NCBI GenBank assembly: GCA_018267475.1 | Contig: JAFDYI010000018.1 | Location: forward strand, 31,886-95,885 | Direction of reading: 5' to 3' | Source: Bacteroidota bacterium | GTDB lineage: Bacteria; Bacteroidota; Bacteroidia; B-17B0; Aurantibacillaceae | DNA length: 64,000 nucleotides | Shown: piece after piece, positions 1-9,560 of the stretch | Position numbering within the stretch: position 1 is the first letter of the stretch | Layout: every line of letters starts with the position of its first letter | Made by a program: the position numbers and the translations under genes | Notes under the pieces: model-generated | What the model was told of the DNA's origin: nothing | The model's database searches: none | The model's input: the letters and a program-made list of their open reading frames with translations, nothing else

Positions 1-222
1 TAACGCTACGATGTTTATTTGTTTTTTTAAATAATGGATTGCGCTTTGTTTTTCATCAACAACCGAACTTACAATGCCTTGTTTTATACCCGGATAGCGT
101 ATCAATAGATTTTTTATCTCATTTAACGCATCTTTTTGGAACACATATTTTTTTACCATTTTTTTTTGCAAAAAAACAGCGGCTTTGGTTTGTGTGTTTC
201 CTAAATCAAGAATTAAGTTCAT
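1..222 (-). CDS. coaX: Type III pantothenate kinase, N-terminal part (cut by window edge)
   Basis: The frame read leftward from an ATG at 222 stays open for 74 codons to the window edge, so the 3' part is missing. The product starts MNLILDLGNTQTKAAVF. The D-x-G-N-T-x-T-K pattern is the phosphate-binding signature of the ASKHA-fold type III pantothenate kinases, which phosphorylate pantothenate in the first step of coenzyme A synthesis. Bacteroidota CoaX proteins begin in nearly the same way. It lies on the same strand as, and upstream of, whatever continues left of the window. The M61 peptidase gene ends 18 bases upstream of its start. The family call rests on the N-terminal motif alone. Confidence 0.85.
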   Translation of the reverse strand, partial: MNLILDLGNTQTKAAVFLQKKMVKKYVFQKDALNEIKNLLIRYPGIKQGIVSSVVDEKQSAIHYLKKQINIVAL

Positions 223-240
223 AAAACAAATTAATAAGTA

Positions 241-2100
241 CTAATCGCTCAGTCCAAGCCACGCATTTCGGGTTCGAATTTGTTTTTCAGAGGCCTCTTT
301 ATTTACCCCTATGTTGTTTAAGAGCGTGGTTTTTACCGGAGCCACTTTAGCCGAAAGTGTTTTTATTTTTTCACTTTTTTTCTTTTTTCGCGCTACCTCT
401 ACCACTAGTTTATCTCCTGTTTTTGCGTCTTTTAAAAAACCGAAAAGTACTTCTTTATAATTTTCTAAAGTTACTGCTTTACCATTAAAAAGCACTATTT
501 CATCACCGTCTTTGTATTTCATTTTTTTCCCGAACGCATCGGCTTTGTCCACATCAAAAATAACAGCACGGTTGGTTTGTGGGTTAAATCCCATGCTCAC
601 TCCTCCCAAGCTTATCTGTTCTATTTCTTCTTTTTCGTTATAAATAAGCCCTACTTTATTGAATATCTCTTTTAATGGTAATTTTTTGTTTCCGGCTACA
701 TAAGTTTCTAAAAAATGACGCACTTCTGGCGAAGTTAATTTTTCTATATCCGAAAACAAGTCATCGTCTTTAAACGCTTTTTCTTTACCATATTGTTTGG
801 ATAAGTCGCTCATCAAATCTTGAGTGCCATACTTTCCGTTGCTGTTGTAGCGCAGCAAAATATCCAAGCACATATTGATCAGGGCTCCTTTGGCATACAC
901 ATTGTTGTACTGTGTGTGGTACTTAGGTTCTAAAACGTGCTTGCTCATAAACGTAAAGGGCAGGGTATCATTAAACTCCGTTTGCGATTCGTTCATTTTT
1001 CCTTGCATTACTTCTATGAATTTATCTACATCTATCAAACCGTAAAGGGTTTGTACGTGGTGGGCGTTGTACTCAGTAAGGCCTTCGTACAGCCACAGAT
1101 GCTTGCTCATTTTCGGGTTATTAAAATCAAAATTGCCTATCTCTTCGCTATGAATGCTGAGCGGCGTAACAATATGAAAAAATTCATGAGCCGCTACGTT
1201 TTTCATTTCTTGTGCAATGTAAATAGAGTCTATTTCGGGCATTACATAAAAAGAGGAGTAACAGTGTTCCAAGGCCCCATTAGCCCCCGATTTAGTAGGT
1301 TTATCGTTCAAATAAATAATAAAAGCATATTTATTTACCGGCAGGGTGCCGCCTAAATACTGACGTTGCGCATCTAATACGCTGGCTAAATTTTTAGCTA
1401 TGTAAGCGGCTGTTATTTTTTTATTAGGCGAGTACACCGATACCAACACGCGAGCGCCTCCTACTTCTACAAAGGCAGTATCGGGTATGTTGTACATAAT
1501 GGGAGAGTCAACTAGTTTGTGATAACTCTCTGCTACAACAGTATCGGTATTTATTCCGTTTTTTATAGTGCTTAAACCGCTTGAAGCATAAAAGCCGTGT
1601 TCTTTTTTTATTTCTATAACAAACTTTTTATCTAAGTAATTTTTAAAGTATCCAAAAAAACCATGCGTGTTTAGTACGAAAACTTTTTGAGCTTCAATAT
1701 CAGTACCGGCGGGTTCAAATACAATATCATCTTTTGTTTCTTGTTTTTTTAGAGTATAGTTCCAGGTGTCTTCTACTTTATAGGTAATATAATTTATATT
1801 TTTGGCATTGGGTATTTTATAGGTGTTTTCATCTGTTTTAGTATATGGTATTTCTTTTCCTTCTTTGTCTATTACTTTTACATCTGATATGAAACGACCA
1901 AAATTATATATGGCATAGGTTCCGGGCACTATGGCCGGAAATGTAAAAGTGGCTTCCTCTTCTGATATAGCAGGAGGTAAAAGCTTTACTTGTAGCTTGT
2001 GATTTTCGGCTTGAGTAAGGTCCACAAAGTAGTGGTACTCATTTGATGCGCTTAGTATGACGCTATGCGTAAGTGCAAGAACAAATAAAAAACGTTTCAT
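241..2100 (-). CDS. M61-family zinc metallopeptidase with C-terminal PDZ domain
   Basis: A 620-residue exported protein with a short N-terminal signal peptide (MKRFLFVLALTHSVILSAS). An all-beta N-terminal half is followed by a gluzincin core. HEFFH is at about residues 305-309 and the third zinc ligand is probably Glu339 in LYEGLTEY. The segment from about 500 to 590 looks like a PDZ domain. This is the architecture of the glycyl-aminopeptidase family (M61), whose members release small N-terminal residues. The substrate here is unknown. I place the start at the ATG at 2100; a TTG two codons upstream is possible but would overlap the stop of the preceding gene. It directly follows the PD40 gene and is probably co-transcribed with it. 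The C-terminus shows no type IX secretion sorting domain that I can recognise. Confidence 0.88.
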   Translation of the reverse strand: MKRFLFVLALTHSVILSASNEYHYFVDLTQAENHKLQVKLLPPAISEEEATFTFPAIVPGTYAIYNFGRFISDVKVIDKEGKEIPYTKTDENTYKIPNAKNINYITYKVEDTWNYTLKKQETKDDIVFEPAGTDIEAQKVFVLNTHGFFGYFKNYLDKKFVIEIKKEHGFYASSGLSTIKNGINTDTVVAESYHKLVDSPIMYNIPDTAFVEVGGARVLVSVYSPNKKITAAYIAKNLASVLDAQRQYLGGTLPVNKYAFIIYLNDKPTKSGANGALEHCYSSFYVMPEIDSIYIAQEMKNVAAHEFFHIVTPLSIHSEEIGNFDFNNPKMSKHLWLYEGLTEYNAHHVQTLYGLIDVDKFIEVMQGKMNESQTEFNDTLPFTFMSKHVLEPKYHTQYNNVYAKGALINMCLDILLRYNSNGKYGTQDLMSDLSKQYGKEKAFKDDDLFSDIEKLTSPEVRHFLETYVAGNKKLPLKEIFNKVGLIYNEKEEIEQISLGGVSMGFNPQTNRAVIFDVDKADAFGKKMKYKDGDEIVLFNGKAVTLENYKEVLFGFLKDAKTGDKLVVEVARKKKKSEKIKTLSAKVAPVKTTLLNNIGVNKEASEKQIRTRNAWLGLSD

Positions 2101-2106
2101 GTTCAA

Positions 2107-3759
2107 TTACTTATTCAGCAAAAATTGTTTTTCTAAGGTGTAGGTAGCTCCGGTTTTGTTTAGCGGCAGCATTACTTTTTCGGTAGCGGCTTTATATCCT
2201 TGCCTGCTGATATTTATTTGATACTCGGTATTCCCTTTTAGTGTAATCAGGTATTCGCCGTTTTCGTTGGTGGTGATGTTTGTTTTTTCGCCGGCGGGGT
2301 TGGTCAGTGTGATATCGGCGTTGGCAAGGGGGGTGCCTTCTATTCCGTCGCGCACCAAGCCTTTCAGAATGCTAATAGTATTATCGGCATGGTGTTTAAA
2401 ATCTTTTTCTAAAAGGGCGTACTCTTGCAAATCGATTTTGTAAATATCGCTTTCGCCAAATCCTCCGGGGCGGTCGGTAGAGAAGTAGGCATAGCGTGTA
2501 TCGGCGCTCATAACTAAAGGGCCATCTCTTTTTACGGTATTGATGGGGTAGCCCAGGTTTTCGGGCGTAGTCCATTTTCCATCTTCAAGGCGAGTTCTAA
2601 AAATATCATAACCTCCCATGCTGTTGGCATTGTTGCTGCAAAAGAAAAGGGTTTTTCCATCGGGTGCTAAAAATAAGCCGGCTTCGTCGCTGGGGCTATT
2701 TATAGGCGCGCCCATATTTACGGGTACGCCCCATTCTTTTTTGCTGATGCGTTGTACCACCCAAATGTCGCTATTGCCTAAGCCGCCTTTGCGTTCAGAA
2801 GTAAAATACAAAGTTTTTCCGTCGGGCGAGATACATGCGCCTCCTTCCCAGTAATCTGTGTTGATAGGTTTGCCCATAGGCTCGGGGGTTTTCCATTTGT
2901 TGTTTAGTACTTTTGATACGAAGATATCGCCGCCGCGTGACTCCGGGTTATTTAAATCGTTTTTGTAAATAAAAATTTGCTTGCCATCGGGCGATATGCC
3001 GGTACAAGCCACGTGCGAGCGGTCTTGGTTTATTTGACCGGGTATTTGGCTGGCTTCCGTCCATTGTTGGGCGGCGCTATCCCAGGTGGTGTAATAAATG
3101 CTTTCAAAATACTTTCCATCGCCTTCTACATCTATTGGCGACTCATCGCTTTCGGGGCGACGCGAGTTAAAAAATAGTTTTTTTCCGTCGGCGGTAATGG
3201 CAGGGCCTTTGTCGTCGTATTTAGAATTTACTTTTTGCCCCAAATTTTCTACTTGCACACTTACCGGCGCTACCATATATTTTTTTGCATTATTACATTG
3301 ACTGATGTTTATATCTACATCGGTTTCTTTTAACTCTCCGCTTGATGCTTTGCTTTTAAACGTATTAAACTCGGCCAAGGCTTCATCTGTTTTTCCTTGT
3401 CCTTGATAAATAACACCTAACAAATAGTAGGTTTCATTTTTTACAGATGTGGCGTTTTTTCCTGTTTGCAGGTATTGTACAGCCGTTTCATCATCACCTA
3501 ACTTATGCGAACAATCGGCTACATAATATAAAACCGAACTGTTTTTCGGGCTTTCTATAAGCACTTCTTTAAATAAACCCATAGCCGGCTTGTATTGCCC
3601 GCTGTACATTTTTTGTTTGGCAATTTCTACCTGAGCAATGCCTTTTACGCTCAGTTTCTCCGGGTCTGATGTTTTGGGGGCTTTTTGAGGTTTTGGGGTT
3701 TGCGCAAAAGCTCCGTAGCTTAGCGTTCCGAAACATAAAATGGTAAAAATTCTTTTCAT
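2107..3759 (-). CDS. TPR / PD40 beta-propeller protein with C-terminal carboxypeptidase-regulatory-like domain
   Basis: A 550-residue exported protein with signal peptide MKRIFTILCFGTLSYGAFAQ. Residues 35-150 form TPR-like helices. Residues 175-440 hold about five PD40 (WD40-like) blades, visible as repeated PDGKxLxF motifs (PDGKQIFIY, PDGKTLYFT, PDGKTLFFC and degenerate ADGKKLFFN). Residues 455-545 resemble a CarboxypepD_reg beta-sandwich. This order matches Bacteroidota periplasmic proteins such as PorE of the type IX secretion system, but the C-terminal OmpA peptidoglycan-binding domain of PorE is absent. A cell-envelope scaffolding role is therefore only an inference. The downstream M61 gene starts 6 bases after its stop. 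The ATG at 3759 follows a weak -7-like TATCTTTA on the minus strand about 25 bases upstream. Confidence 0.8.
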   Translation of the reverse strand: MKRIFTILCFGTLSYGAFAQTPKPQKAPKTSDPEKLSVKGIAQVEIAKQKMYSGQYKPAMGLFKEVLIESPKNSSVLYYVADCSHKLGDDETAVQYLQTGKNATSVKNETYYLLGVIYQGQGKTDEALAEFNTFKSKASSGELKETDVDINISQCNNAKKYMVAPVSVQVENLGQKVNSKYDDKGPAITADGKKLFFNSRRPESDESPIDVEGDGKYFESIYYTTWDSAAQQWTEASQIPGQINQDRSHVACTGISPDGKQIFIYKNDLNNPESRGGDIFVSKVLNNKWKTPEPMGKPINTDYWEGGACISPDGKTLYFTSERKGGLGNSDIWVVQRISKKEWGVPVNMGAPINSPSDEAGLFLAPDGKTLFFCSNNANSMGGYDIFRTRLEDGKWTTPENLGYPINTVKRDGPLVMSADTRYAYFSTDRPGGFGESDIYKIDLQEYALLEKDFKHHADNTISILKGLVRDGIEGTPLANADITLTNPAGEKTNITTNENGEYLITLKGNTEYQINISRQGYKAATEKVMLPLNKTGATYTLEKQFLLNK

Positions 3760-3840
3760 ATAGTTATATAATTCAAAGAGATAAAGATATACGTTTAAAT
3801 TGATATTGCCATCATTTTTTAATAATTTTTCACAAGATTT

Positions 3841-6300
3841 TTATTCTTGCCAATATACCCGTTTTACTCGTGCCGAAACAGAGGTAAGTACCTCGTAAGC
3901 AATCGTTCCTAAGGCTGCGGCCATATTTTGTAATGTATGGGCTGAGTTAAACACAATTACTTCATCACCCTCTTGGGCTTCTATACCTGTAATGTCTATC
4001 ATGCACATATCCATACATATATTGCCCACAATAGGAGCCGCCTTACCGTGTACGTATAAGCAACCTATCCCATTACCTAATTTGCGATTTAAACCATCGG
4101 CATAGCCAATAGGAAGAGTAGCTATATGGGTATCTTTCGTTATTTTCCCTTTTCGGCTATATCCTACAGAATCTCCTGCCTGTAGTTTTTTTATTTGAGA
4201 AATAGTGGTTTTTAACGTACTAACGTGCTGTAATTTTTTTTGTTCGTCGGCATTGGCGCCTACGCCGTACAAACCAATTCCTAATCGTACCATATCAAAA
4301 TGCGCTTGTGGGAAACGGGTAATGGCTCCTGAATTGCAGATATGGCGCACAATGGGGTAGGGGAGTTGGCGTGCTACAGTTTGACTCATAGTTTCAAAAA
4401 GGGCCATTTGTTTTTTTGTGAAATCATCAAAGGCGGCATCATCGCTGGCTACTAAATGCGAAAAAATACTTTTTATTTGAAGAAAAGGGTATTGCTTTAT
4501 TTTTTCTATCAGCTTAGGCAGGTCTTTTTCTTCAAAGCCTAAGCGGTGCATACCGGTATCTAATTTAATATGTACGGGTATATGGTTTTGTTTGTTTTCT
4601 TGTGCATAAGCAGCTATTTTTTCTAAAATTGAAAAAGAAAAAAGCTCTGGCTCTAATTGGTATTTTTGTAATTGTTCAAAGCTTTGCACTTCCGGATTCA
4701 TAACCATAATGGGGGTTGTAATGCCGTTTTTTCTAAGTTCTACGCCCTCATCAGCATAAGCTACCGCAAAATAATTTACATGTGTGTGTTGCAGCGCCGC
4801 GGCTATTTCAAAGCTGCCGCTTCCATAGGAAAAAGCTTTTACCATAGGCATAATGCCCACTCCGGGTTTTAATAAACTCCGATAATAGTTTAGGTTATGA
4901 ACGATATGGTTTAAATTTATTTCTAAAACAGTGTCGTGGCTTTTTTGTTGTAACAATTGGTGTATGCGTTCAAAGCCAAAGCGGCGAGCTCCTTTTATTA
5001 AAACCAAACTGTTTTTTATAGATAAAGGTTCTTTTTTAAAAGCCGCCATAAAATCTTGAGTGGTATTAAAAAACGTTTTTTTCATAGAAAAAACGGCTTC
5101 TTGCGATAGTATATCGGGGCCAATGCCAAATAAATGTTGAATGTTTTTTTCTTGCAACAAGCTGTTTACTTCTTTATATAAGGCTGTTTTGTTTTTTCCG
5201 GATTGAAGAATATCACTTAAAATTATTATTTTGTTTTGTTTTTTTTGTTGTTGCAAAAAATCTAAGGCAATAGCCAGCGAGTGTATATCATTGCTGTACG
5301 AGTCGTTAAGAAGCAAACAATCATTAATGCCTTGTTTCATTTCCAAACGCATGCTAAGAGGCTCTATCTTTGAAAAACGATGTTGAATAACATCGTTACT
5401 ATATGAAAGGTGCAGCATAAAAAGCCAGCAGTGTATGCTGTTTTCTATAGAGGCCTTATCGGTAAAAGGAATAAGAAGCTGTAGCGTTTTGTTTTTATAT
5501 ATCGCTTTTAGTAAGGTATCTTTTTGTTGTACTTTCGTTTCTTTTATTTGCAAATCAGCTTCTGTTAAAAACGACCAGCTTTTACTTTTTATTTTTTGTT
5601 TTTTTATTTCATTATCTAAATCAAGATAATCTTTGCAGTAAAAAAGGTGCTCTGTGTTTTTAAAAAGAGCTAATTTTTCTGTTATTTTTTGATTTTTATC
5701 CACAAAATTTTCATCGTGTGCGCTGCCCACATTTGTAAAAATACCGATGCTGGGACGTATCATCGGTTCCAGTTTTTGCATTTCGTTAGGTTGTGAAATT
5801 CCGGCTTCAAACAAAGCTAAGGTATCTTCTTCCTTAAGTTGCCATACCGATAGCGCCACGCCTAACTGCGAATTGTAGCTTTTTGGGTTTTTACAAATAT
5901 GATAGTCGGCTTGGAGCAGTTGCCACAGCCATTCTTTTACAATGGTTTTTCCATTACTTCCGGTAATGCCTACTACAGGAATAGAGAATAAATCTCTTTT
6001 ATAGGCGGCTAATTTTTGTAAGGCTTCAAGAGTGTTGCTTACCAACAAAAAGGAAGCTTCGTTCATATCGTAGTAAGTTTCGTTTTCCTCGCTTACCAAA
6101 AAACAACGACAACCCTGCTCGTACAAATTATGGATATATAAATGCCCGTTATGCCGATCTCCTTTAATAGCTATAAAAAGACCTTCTGTGACAAAACCGG
6201 CGGTACGACTATCTGTAATAAGTTGAGAAAAGGAATGGTCTTTGGCGCCTATTATTTGCGCCGACACTATAGAAGCTGCTTGCTGAATGGTGAAAAACAT
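3841..6300 (-). CDS. murF-alr: Bifunctional MurF (UDP-MurNAc-tripeptide:D-Ala-D-Ala ligase) / alanine racemase
   Basis: A single 819-residue frame carries two cell-wall enzymes. Residues 1-440 are a Mur ligase with the ATP-binding P-loop GSNGKT at 114-119. Residues 455-819 are a PLP-dependent alanine racemase beginning LEINLNHIVHNLNYY. Lys488 in MVKAFSYGSG is the expected PLP-linked lysine, and the C-terminal region has the VGNICMDMCMID motif. The racemase makes D-alanine. MurF ligates D-Ala-D-Ala to the UDP-MurNAc tripeptide, so the fusion joins supply and use. This fusion is a known Bacteroidota trait. The N-terminal Mur domain looks divergent, so its activity is inferred. It starts 3 bases after tdk and is probably in the same transcript. 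Confidence 0.93.
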   Translation of the reverse strand: MFFTIQQAASIVSAQIIGAKDHSFSQLITDSRTAGFVTEGLFIAIKGDRHNGHLYIHNLYEQGCRCFLVSEENETYYDMNEASFLLVSNTLEALQKLAAYKRDLFSIPVVGITGSNGKTIVKEWLWQLLQADYHICKNPKSYNSQLGVALSVWQLKEEDTLALFEAGISQPNEMQKLEPMIRPSIGIFTNVGSAHDENFVDKNQKITEKLALFKNTEHLFYCKDYLDLDNEIKKQKIKSKSWSFLTEADLQIKETKVQQKDTLLKAIYKNKTLQLLIPFTDKASIENSIHCWLFMLHLSYSNDVIQHRFSKIEPLSMRLEMKQGINDCLLLNDSYSNDIHSLAIALDFLQQQKKQNKIIILSDILQSGKNKTALYKEVNSLLQEKNIQHLFGIGPDILSQEAVFSMKKTFFNTTQDFMAAFKKEPLSIKNSLVLIKGARRFGFERIHQLLQQKSHDTVLEINLNHIVHNLNYYRSLLKPGVGIMPMVKAFSYGSGSFEIAAALQHTHVNYFAVAYADEGVELRKNGITTPIMVMNPEVQSFEQLQKYQLEPELFSFSILEKIAAYAQENKQNHIPVHIKLDTGMHRLGFEEKDLPKLIEKIKQYPFLQIKSIFSHLVASDDAAFDDFTKKQMALFETMSQTVARQLPYPIVRHICNSGAITRFPQAHFDMVRLGIGLYGVGANADEQKKLQHVSTLKTTISQIKKLQAGDSVGYSRKGKITKDTHIATLPIGYADGLNRKLGNGIGCLYVHGKAAPIVGNICMDMCMIDITGIEAQEGDEVIVFNSAHTLQNMAAALGTIAYEVLTSVSARVKRVYWQE

Positions 6301-6303
6301 AGG

Positions 6304-6888
6304 TTATGTTTCTTCGGGGTAATGACTGTTGTAACAAGTTCTGCACAAAGGTTCGTATCTATCTGTTTCCCCCAGTACTACTAACGATTTTTCAGTTGTT
6401 TTTCTAAAACTAAACTGCGCTACGCTTCCACATTGTACGCAAATAGCATGTACTTTATCTACATGCTCGGCTATAGCCATTAAATGAGGTACAGGACCAA
6501 AAGGTTTTCCGGTAAAATCCATATCTAAGCCTGCTACAATAACGCGAACCCCATTGTTAGCCAGGGTGTTGCATACTTGAATCAAACCCATATCAAAAAA
6601 TTGAGCTTCATCAATGCCCACTACATCGGCATTAATGGCTAAAAGCAAAATGTTTTCACTAGACGGAACCGGTGTGCTCATAATGGTAGTGTCGTTGTGC
6701 GATACCACCGCTTGTTCATCATAACGCGTATCTATTTTAGGTTTAAAAATTTCTACTTTTTGCTTGGCAAACTGGGCGCGGCGCAAGCGACGAATCAGCT
6801 CTTCGGTTTTGCCCGAAAACATGCTGCCACACACTACCTCTATACTTCCTCTTTTTGGACTTTGATGGTTATGAAATTCTAAAAACAT
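6304..6888 (-). CDS. tdk: Thymidine kinase (type II)
   Basis: A 194-residue salvage enzyme that phosphorylates thymidine to dTMP. The Walker A loop GSMFSGKT is at residues 21-28. The Walker B/catalytic segment GIDEAQFFD is at 91-99, with Glu94 the likely catalytic base. Two CxxC pairs (Cys150/Cys153 and Cys182/Cys185) form the structural zinc site of the bacterial/human TK1-type fold. The length is normal. A -7 box TATTTTTG on the minus strand (6900-6907) lies 12 bases upstream of the ATG. murF-alr follows after 3 bases. Confidence 0.96.
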   Translation of the reverse strand: MFLEFHNHQSPKRGSIEVVCGSMFSGKTEELIRRLRRAQFAKQKVEIFKPKIDTRYDEQAVVSHNDTTIMSTPVPSSENILLLAINADVVGIDEAQFFDMGLIQVCNTLANNGVRVIVAGLDMDFTGKPFGPVPHLMAIAEHVDKVHAICVQCGSVAQFSFRKTTEKSLVVLGETDRYEPLCRTCYNSHYPEET

Positions 6889-6899
6889 AAGAAATTACA

Positions 6900-6907
6900 C
6901 AAAAATA
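6900..6907 (-). promoter_or_regulatory. -7 promoter element for tdk / murF-alr
   Basis: Minus-strand TATTTTTG matches the Bacteroidota -7 consensus TAnnTTTG and lies 12 bases upstream of the tdk ATG. No good -33 TTG is seen at the usual 19-base spacing. Confidence 0.5.
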
Positions 6908-6937
6908 CGTTATTTTTACACATTAAATACCTACTCT

Positions 6938-7492
6938 ATGCAAAGAGATATTTTGTTTCAGCAATTAAAAGAAGAAGTTGAAAAAGCGGAACGCTTTATA
7001 ACTTTGTTACAAAGCAAAGACGAGCTCTCTTTAGCAGAGGCCGAGCAATGGTTAAGCGCATCAGAAAAGCTAACAAAGTACTTGGTTGTATATACCTATC
7101 TTTTAAAAAATGAAACTAGTTTGCACGTAAAGCTAATGCAAGTGGCACAAGAAGAAGAAAAGGCAGAGCCGGCGCCCTTAGCAAGCACAGAAGCCCTCCC
7201 GCCAGAAGTTGTAAAAGAAGAAAAGGCGGAGCCTGCTGCTTTGACTTATGAAAGAATACCGGAACATACTAAAAAAGTAGAATTAAGCCTTAACGACCGT
7301 TTTAGAATTATTAATGAATTGTTTGCTCAAAACCAGCAGGAGTTTCAAGCAGCTTTGCAACAGCTAAATGCCACTCACACTAAGGAGGAAACACTTTTGT
7401 ATCTCAATTCTTTAAAAGAAATTTATAAGTGGAAAGATGAGAATGCGTTAGTAAAAACCCTATACTTAACCGCTCAAAAACGTTTTGCCTAA
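6938..7492 (+). CDS. Conserved hypothetical protein (Bacteroidota type), function unknown
   Basis: A 184-residue, highly charged and probably cytoplasmic protein with no signal peptide or membrane segment. Residues 1-75 are helical. Residues 76-110 are a low-complexity linker rich in Glu, Pro and Ala with an imperfect repeat of EEKAEPA. Residues 115-184 (from about KVELSLNDRF) form a compact helical domain ending in an LYLNSLKEIYKWKDEN-like segment. From memory, this C-terminal part recurs in uncharacterised Bacteroidota proteins. It is transcribed divergently from tdk and converges on the VWA membrane gene, which ends 8 bases away. I assign no function. Confidence 0.75.
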   Translation: MQRDILFQQLKEEVEKAERFITLLQSKDELSLAEAEQWLSASEKLTKYLVVYTYLLKNETSLHVKLMQVAQEEEKAEPAPLASTEALPPEVVKEEKAEPAALTYERIPEHTKKVELSLNDRFRIINELFAQNQQEFQAALQQLNATHTKEETLLYLNSLKEIYKWKDENALVKTLYLTAQKRFA

Positions 7493-7499
7493 GTATCTT

Positions 7500-9557
7500 T
7501 CAATATAAACCGCTGTATTTTCTTGCAAACCACTCAACCGAAAGTAATACGAGCAACAAGCCAAACAGCCAGCGTATATTTATAAAACCATTTACTTGTT
7601 TTTGCTCATGAATAAGCGTTTTAATGCTGTTATTATCCAACAGTTTTTGCTGTAGTTGATTTAGCTGAGAGGGATAAAATAACTCGCCGCCTGTTTTTTT
7701 GCTTATGCTATATAATAATGAGTGATTGGCAGCAAGGCTCATGAATTCAACCATTAAAGGTTTTATCGTAAACTCGCCTTTTTGCTGATGCACTTCGTTG
7801 TTTATTTTTACTTGCGCGGTGTAGCTGTAGCTTCCTGCAGGGAATATACCCACATTGAGGCGATACGCATTGCTTGTTTTTGAAAAAGTGTAGGTAAATT
7901 GTTTGTTGGCCTCATTTGTAATAAGCATGCTTACATCGGGTTCGTTAATAAGTTCGTAGCTGGGGTTAAATGCTTCTGCATCAAACTCTACCGATTCATT
8001 TTCATTTCGTATTTTTTTTGTAAAAATTCTAAAAAAGCTCTTATCGGCTTTAATTGAAAGATATTGCACCGTTTTTTGTATTAATTCATTAAAAATATCG
8101 TTATTTTCATGTTCAGAAAAATCGCGAAGCTTCCAACGCCACAGCCCATCTGCACAAAATAAGGCTGTTTTTTGAATACTGTTGTCGGCAAATAATAAAA
8201 TAGGGTTTTCGGTTTGTACTTGTCCTATTTGTTGGTTTATTAAGGCAACGGCTCCGTTAGATACTTTAAAAGAAGATAACATACAGCTAACGGCAGGCAT
8301 TTCTTTTATGTAGTTTTTTAATTCATTGCTGATGCTAAACAAAGAAAATCCCTTGTTAATAATAGGCTCTGCATCGGTATAACGGTTGTTTGTACCACTG
8401 TATTGCAAGGAAGGGAATGCCCAAAAATCATTTTTAGAAAATTGCCAAACCGGTATTTTATTTAGAGCCATTTCATTTTGTATTTGTTTTGCAATCGGGT
8501 TATTTTTAGAGATATAATGCAGCATCAGCAGGCTGTATGGTTTAAGCGATGGGGGAGGGTTGTCTGTAGAAAAAAGTACCACTTCATAGCTTTGATTGTT
8601 TTCTATCGCTTGTTTTAATGTTGCTACATCGGGGTGTGGTGCTTCATACAGCAGTGCTATTTTTTCGCGTTTATCAATCACATCTACCAAAAAAGGATAG
8701 GTGTTGTTTGTTTTTATTTGTTCTTCGCTAAGCAGACTTAATACGGCTTGATAATGCCTGATGCCCGGCTTATCGGCTTCTAATAAGAAATTAAAAATTC
8801 CGGTATAGGTATCGCTGCTGTAGCGTATGTTTTGTTCGTTTATTTTTTTTCCTTCTTCGTATATGCTAAGCGTAGCTTCTTTTCCTTGCAAAGAAGCGGC
8901 TTGCACTTGTATTTCTACGGGAAACCGATTTCCTATATAGGCTGTTTGATTGTGATTGGCGTTTTTAATAAGTGCGTCTTTTTGAATGGTAGTATCGCCT
9001 AATGCTATCGTATATATTGGGTAATTAAGTTCTTGCATTTCTTGCAAAGGGTTGCTCCCGCTGTTGTATAAGCCATCGCTCGCTAATACTACGGCCCCTA
9101 TATTTTTTCCTTCAAAATTATTTTTTATATCTGCAAAGGCGTTGGATATATTGGTTTCTTTTCCTAAAAAGGTAAGAGAGTCGTTGTTTTTTAATTCAGC
9201 ATCAAAGTGTACAATAAGTGGTTCGTATTTTTGGGAGATTGCTTCAGAAAAAGCATGTATTTCTTTCAAGAAATTATTTTTATAAAAAACAGAATCTTTG
9301 TTTTTTGCAATGGAGGCGGAATTGTCAAGCGCTATTACTACAATGGGTTTTTCGGTATAAGTGCTTGTGTTTTTTAATAAGGGATTCAATAAAAAAAAAC
9401 ATAGAAAAGAGATGCAGGAAAAACGCAAGGCAAATAATAGATAGCGAATGTTTTTAGCAATTTCTTTATTGCTTTTTTGATATAATAAAAAGGCCAAGCC
9501 CGCGCCCACTAATAAGCACACACACACAAGCCATATAGGATATTCGGTGGTTATCAA
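7500..9557 (-). CDS. Membrane-anchored VWA-like protein of unknown function
   Basis: A 685-residue protein. Two N-terminal membrane helices (about 9-28 and 39-60) precede a von Willebrand A-like domain starting VIALDNSASI. DNSAS fits the DxSxS metal-site motif, and a later VVLASDGLYNSG segment is typical of the fold. A long extracytoplasmic region follows, and a final membrane helix sits near 662-680. This resembles large BatA/aerotolerance-like and glutamine-amidotransferase-like membrane proteins common in Bacteroidota, whose role is unknown. No ATG is available near the front. The start appears to be the TTG at 9557, 3 bases after the fabG stop, which suggests translational coupling to fabG. 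Confidence 0.75.
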   Translation of the reverse strand: MITTEYPIWLVCVCLLVGAGLAFLLYQKSNKEIAKNIRYLLFALRFSCISFLCFFLLNPLLKNTSTYTEKPIVVIALDNSASIAKNKDSVFYKNNFLKEIHAFSEAISQKYEPLIVHFDAELKNNDSLTFLGKETNISNAFADIKNNFEGKNIGAVVLASDGLYNSGSNPLQEMQELNYPIYTIALGDTTIQKDALIKNANHNQTAYIGNRFPVEIQVQAASLQGKEATLSIYEEGKKINEQNIRYSSDTYTGIFNFLLEADKPGIRHYQAVLSLLSEEQIKTNNTYPFLVDVIDKREKIALLYEAPHPDVATLKQAIENNQSYEVVLFSTDNPPPSLKPYSLLMLHYISKNNPIAKQIQNEMALNKIPVWQFSKNDFWAFPSLQYSGTNNRYTDAEPIINKGFSLFSISNELKNYIKEMPAVSCMLSSFKVSNGAVALINQQIGQVQTENPILLFADNSIQKTALFCADGLWRWKLRDFSEHENNDIFNELIQKTVQYLSIKADKSFFRIFTKKIRNENESVEFDAEAFNPSYELINEPDVSMLITNEANKQFTYTFSKTSNAYRLNVGIFPAGSYSYTAQVKINNEVHQQKGEFTIKPLMVEFMSLAANHSLLYSISKKTGGELFYPSQLNQLQQKLLDNNSIKTLIHEQKQVNGFINIRWLFGLLLVLLSVEWFARKYSGLY

Positions 9558-9560
9558 AAT

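Noticed and set aside
2107..3759. PorE-type component of type IX secretion
   Set aside because: The domain order is similar but the C-terminal OmpA domain is missing, so the assignment is not supported.
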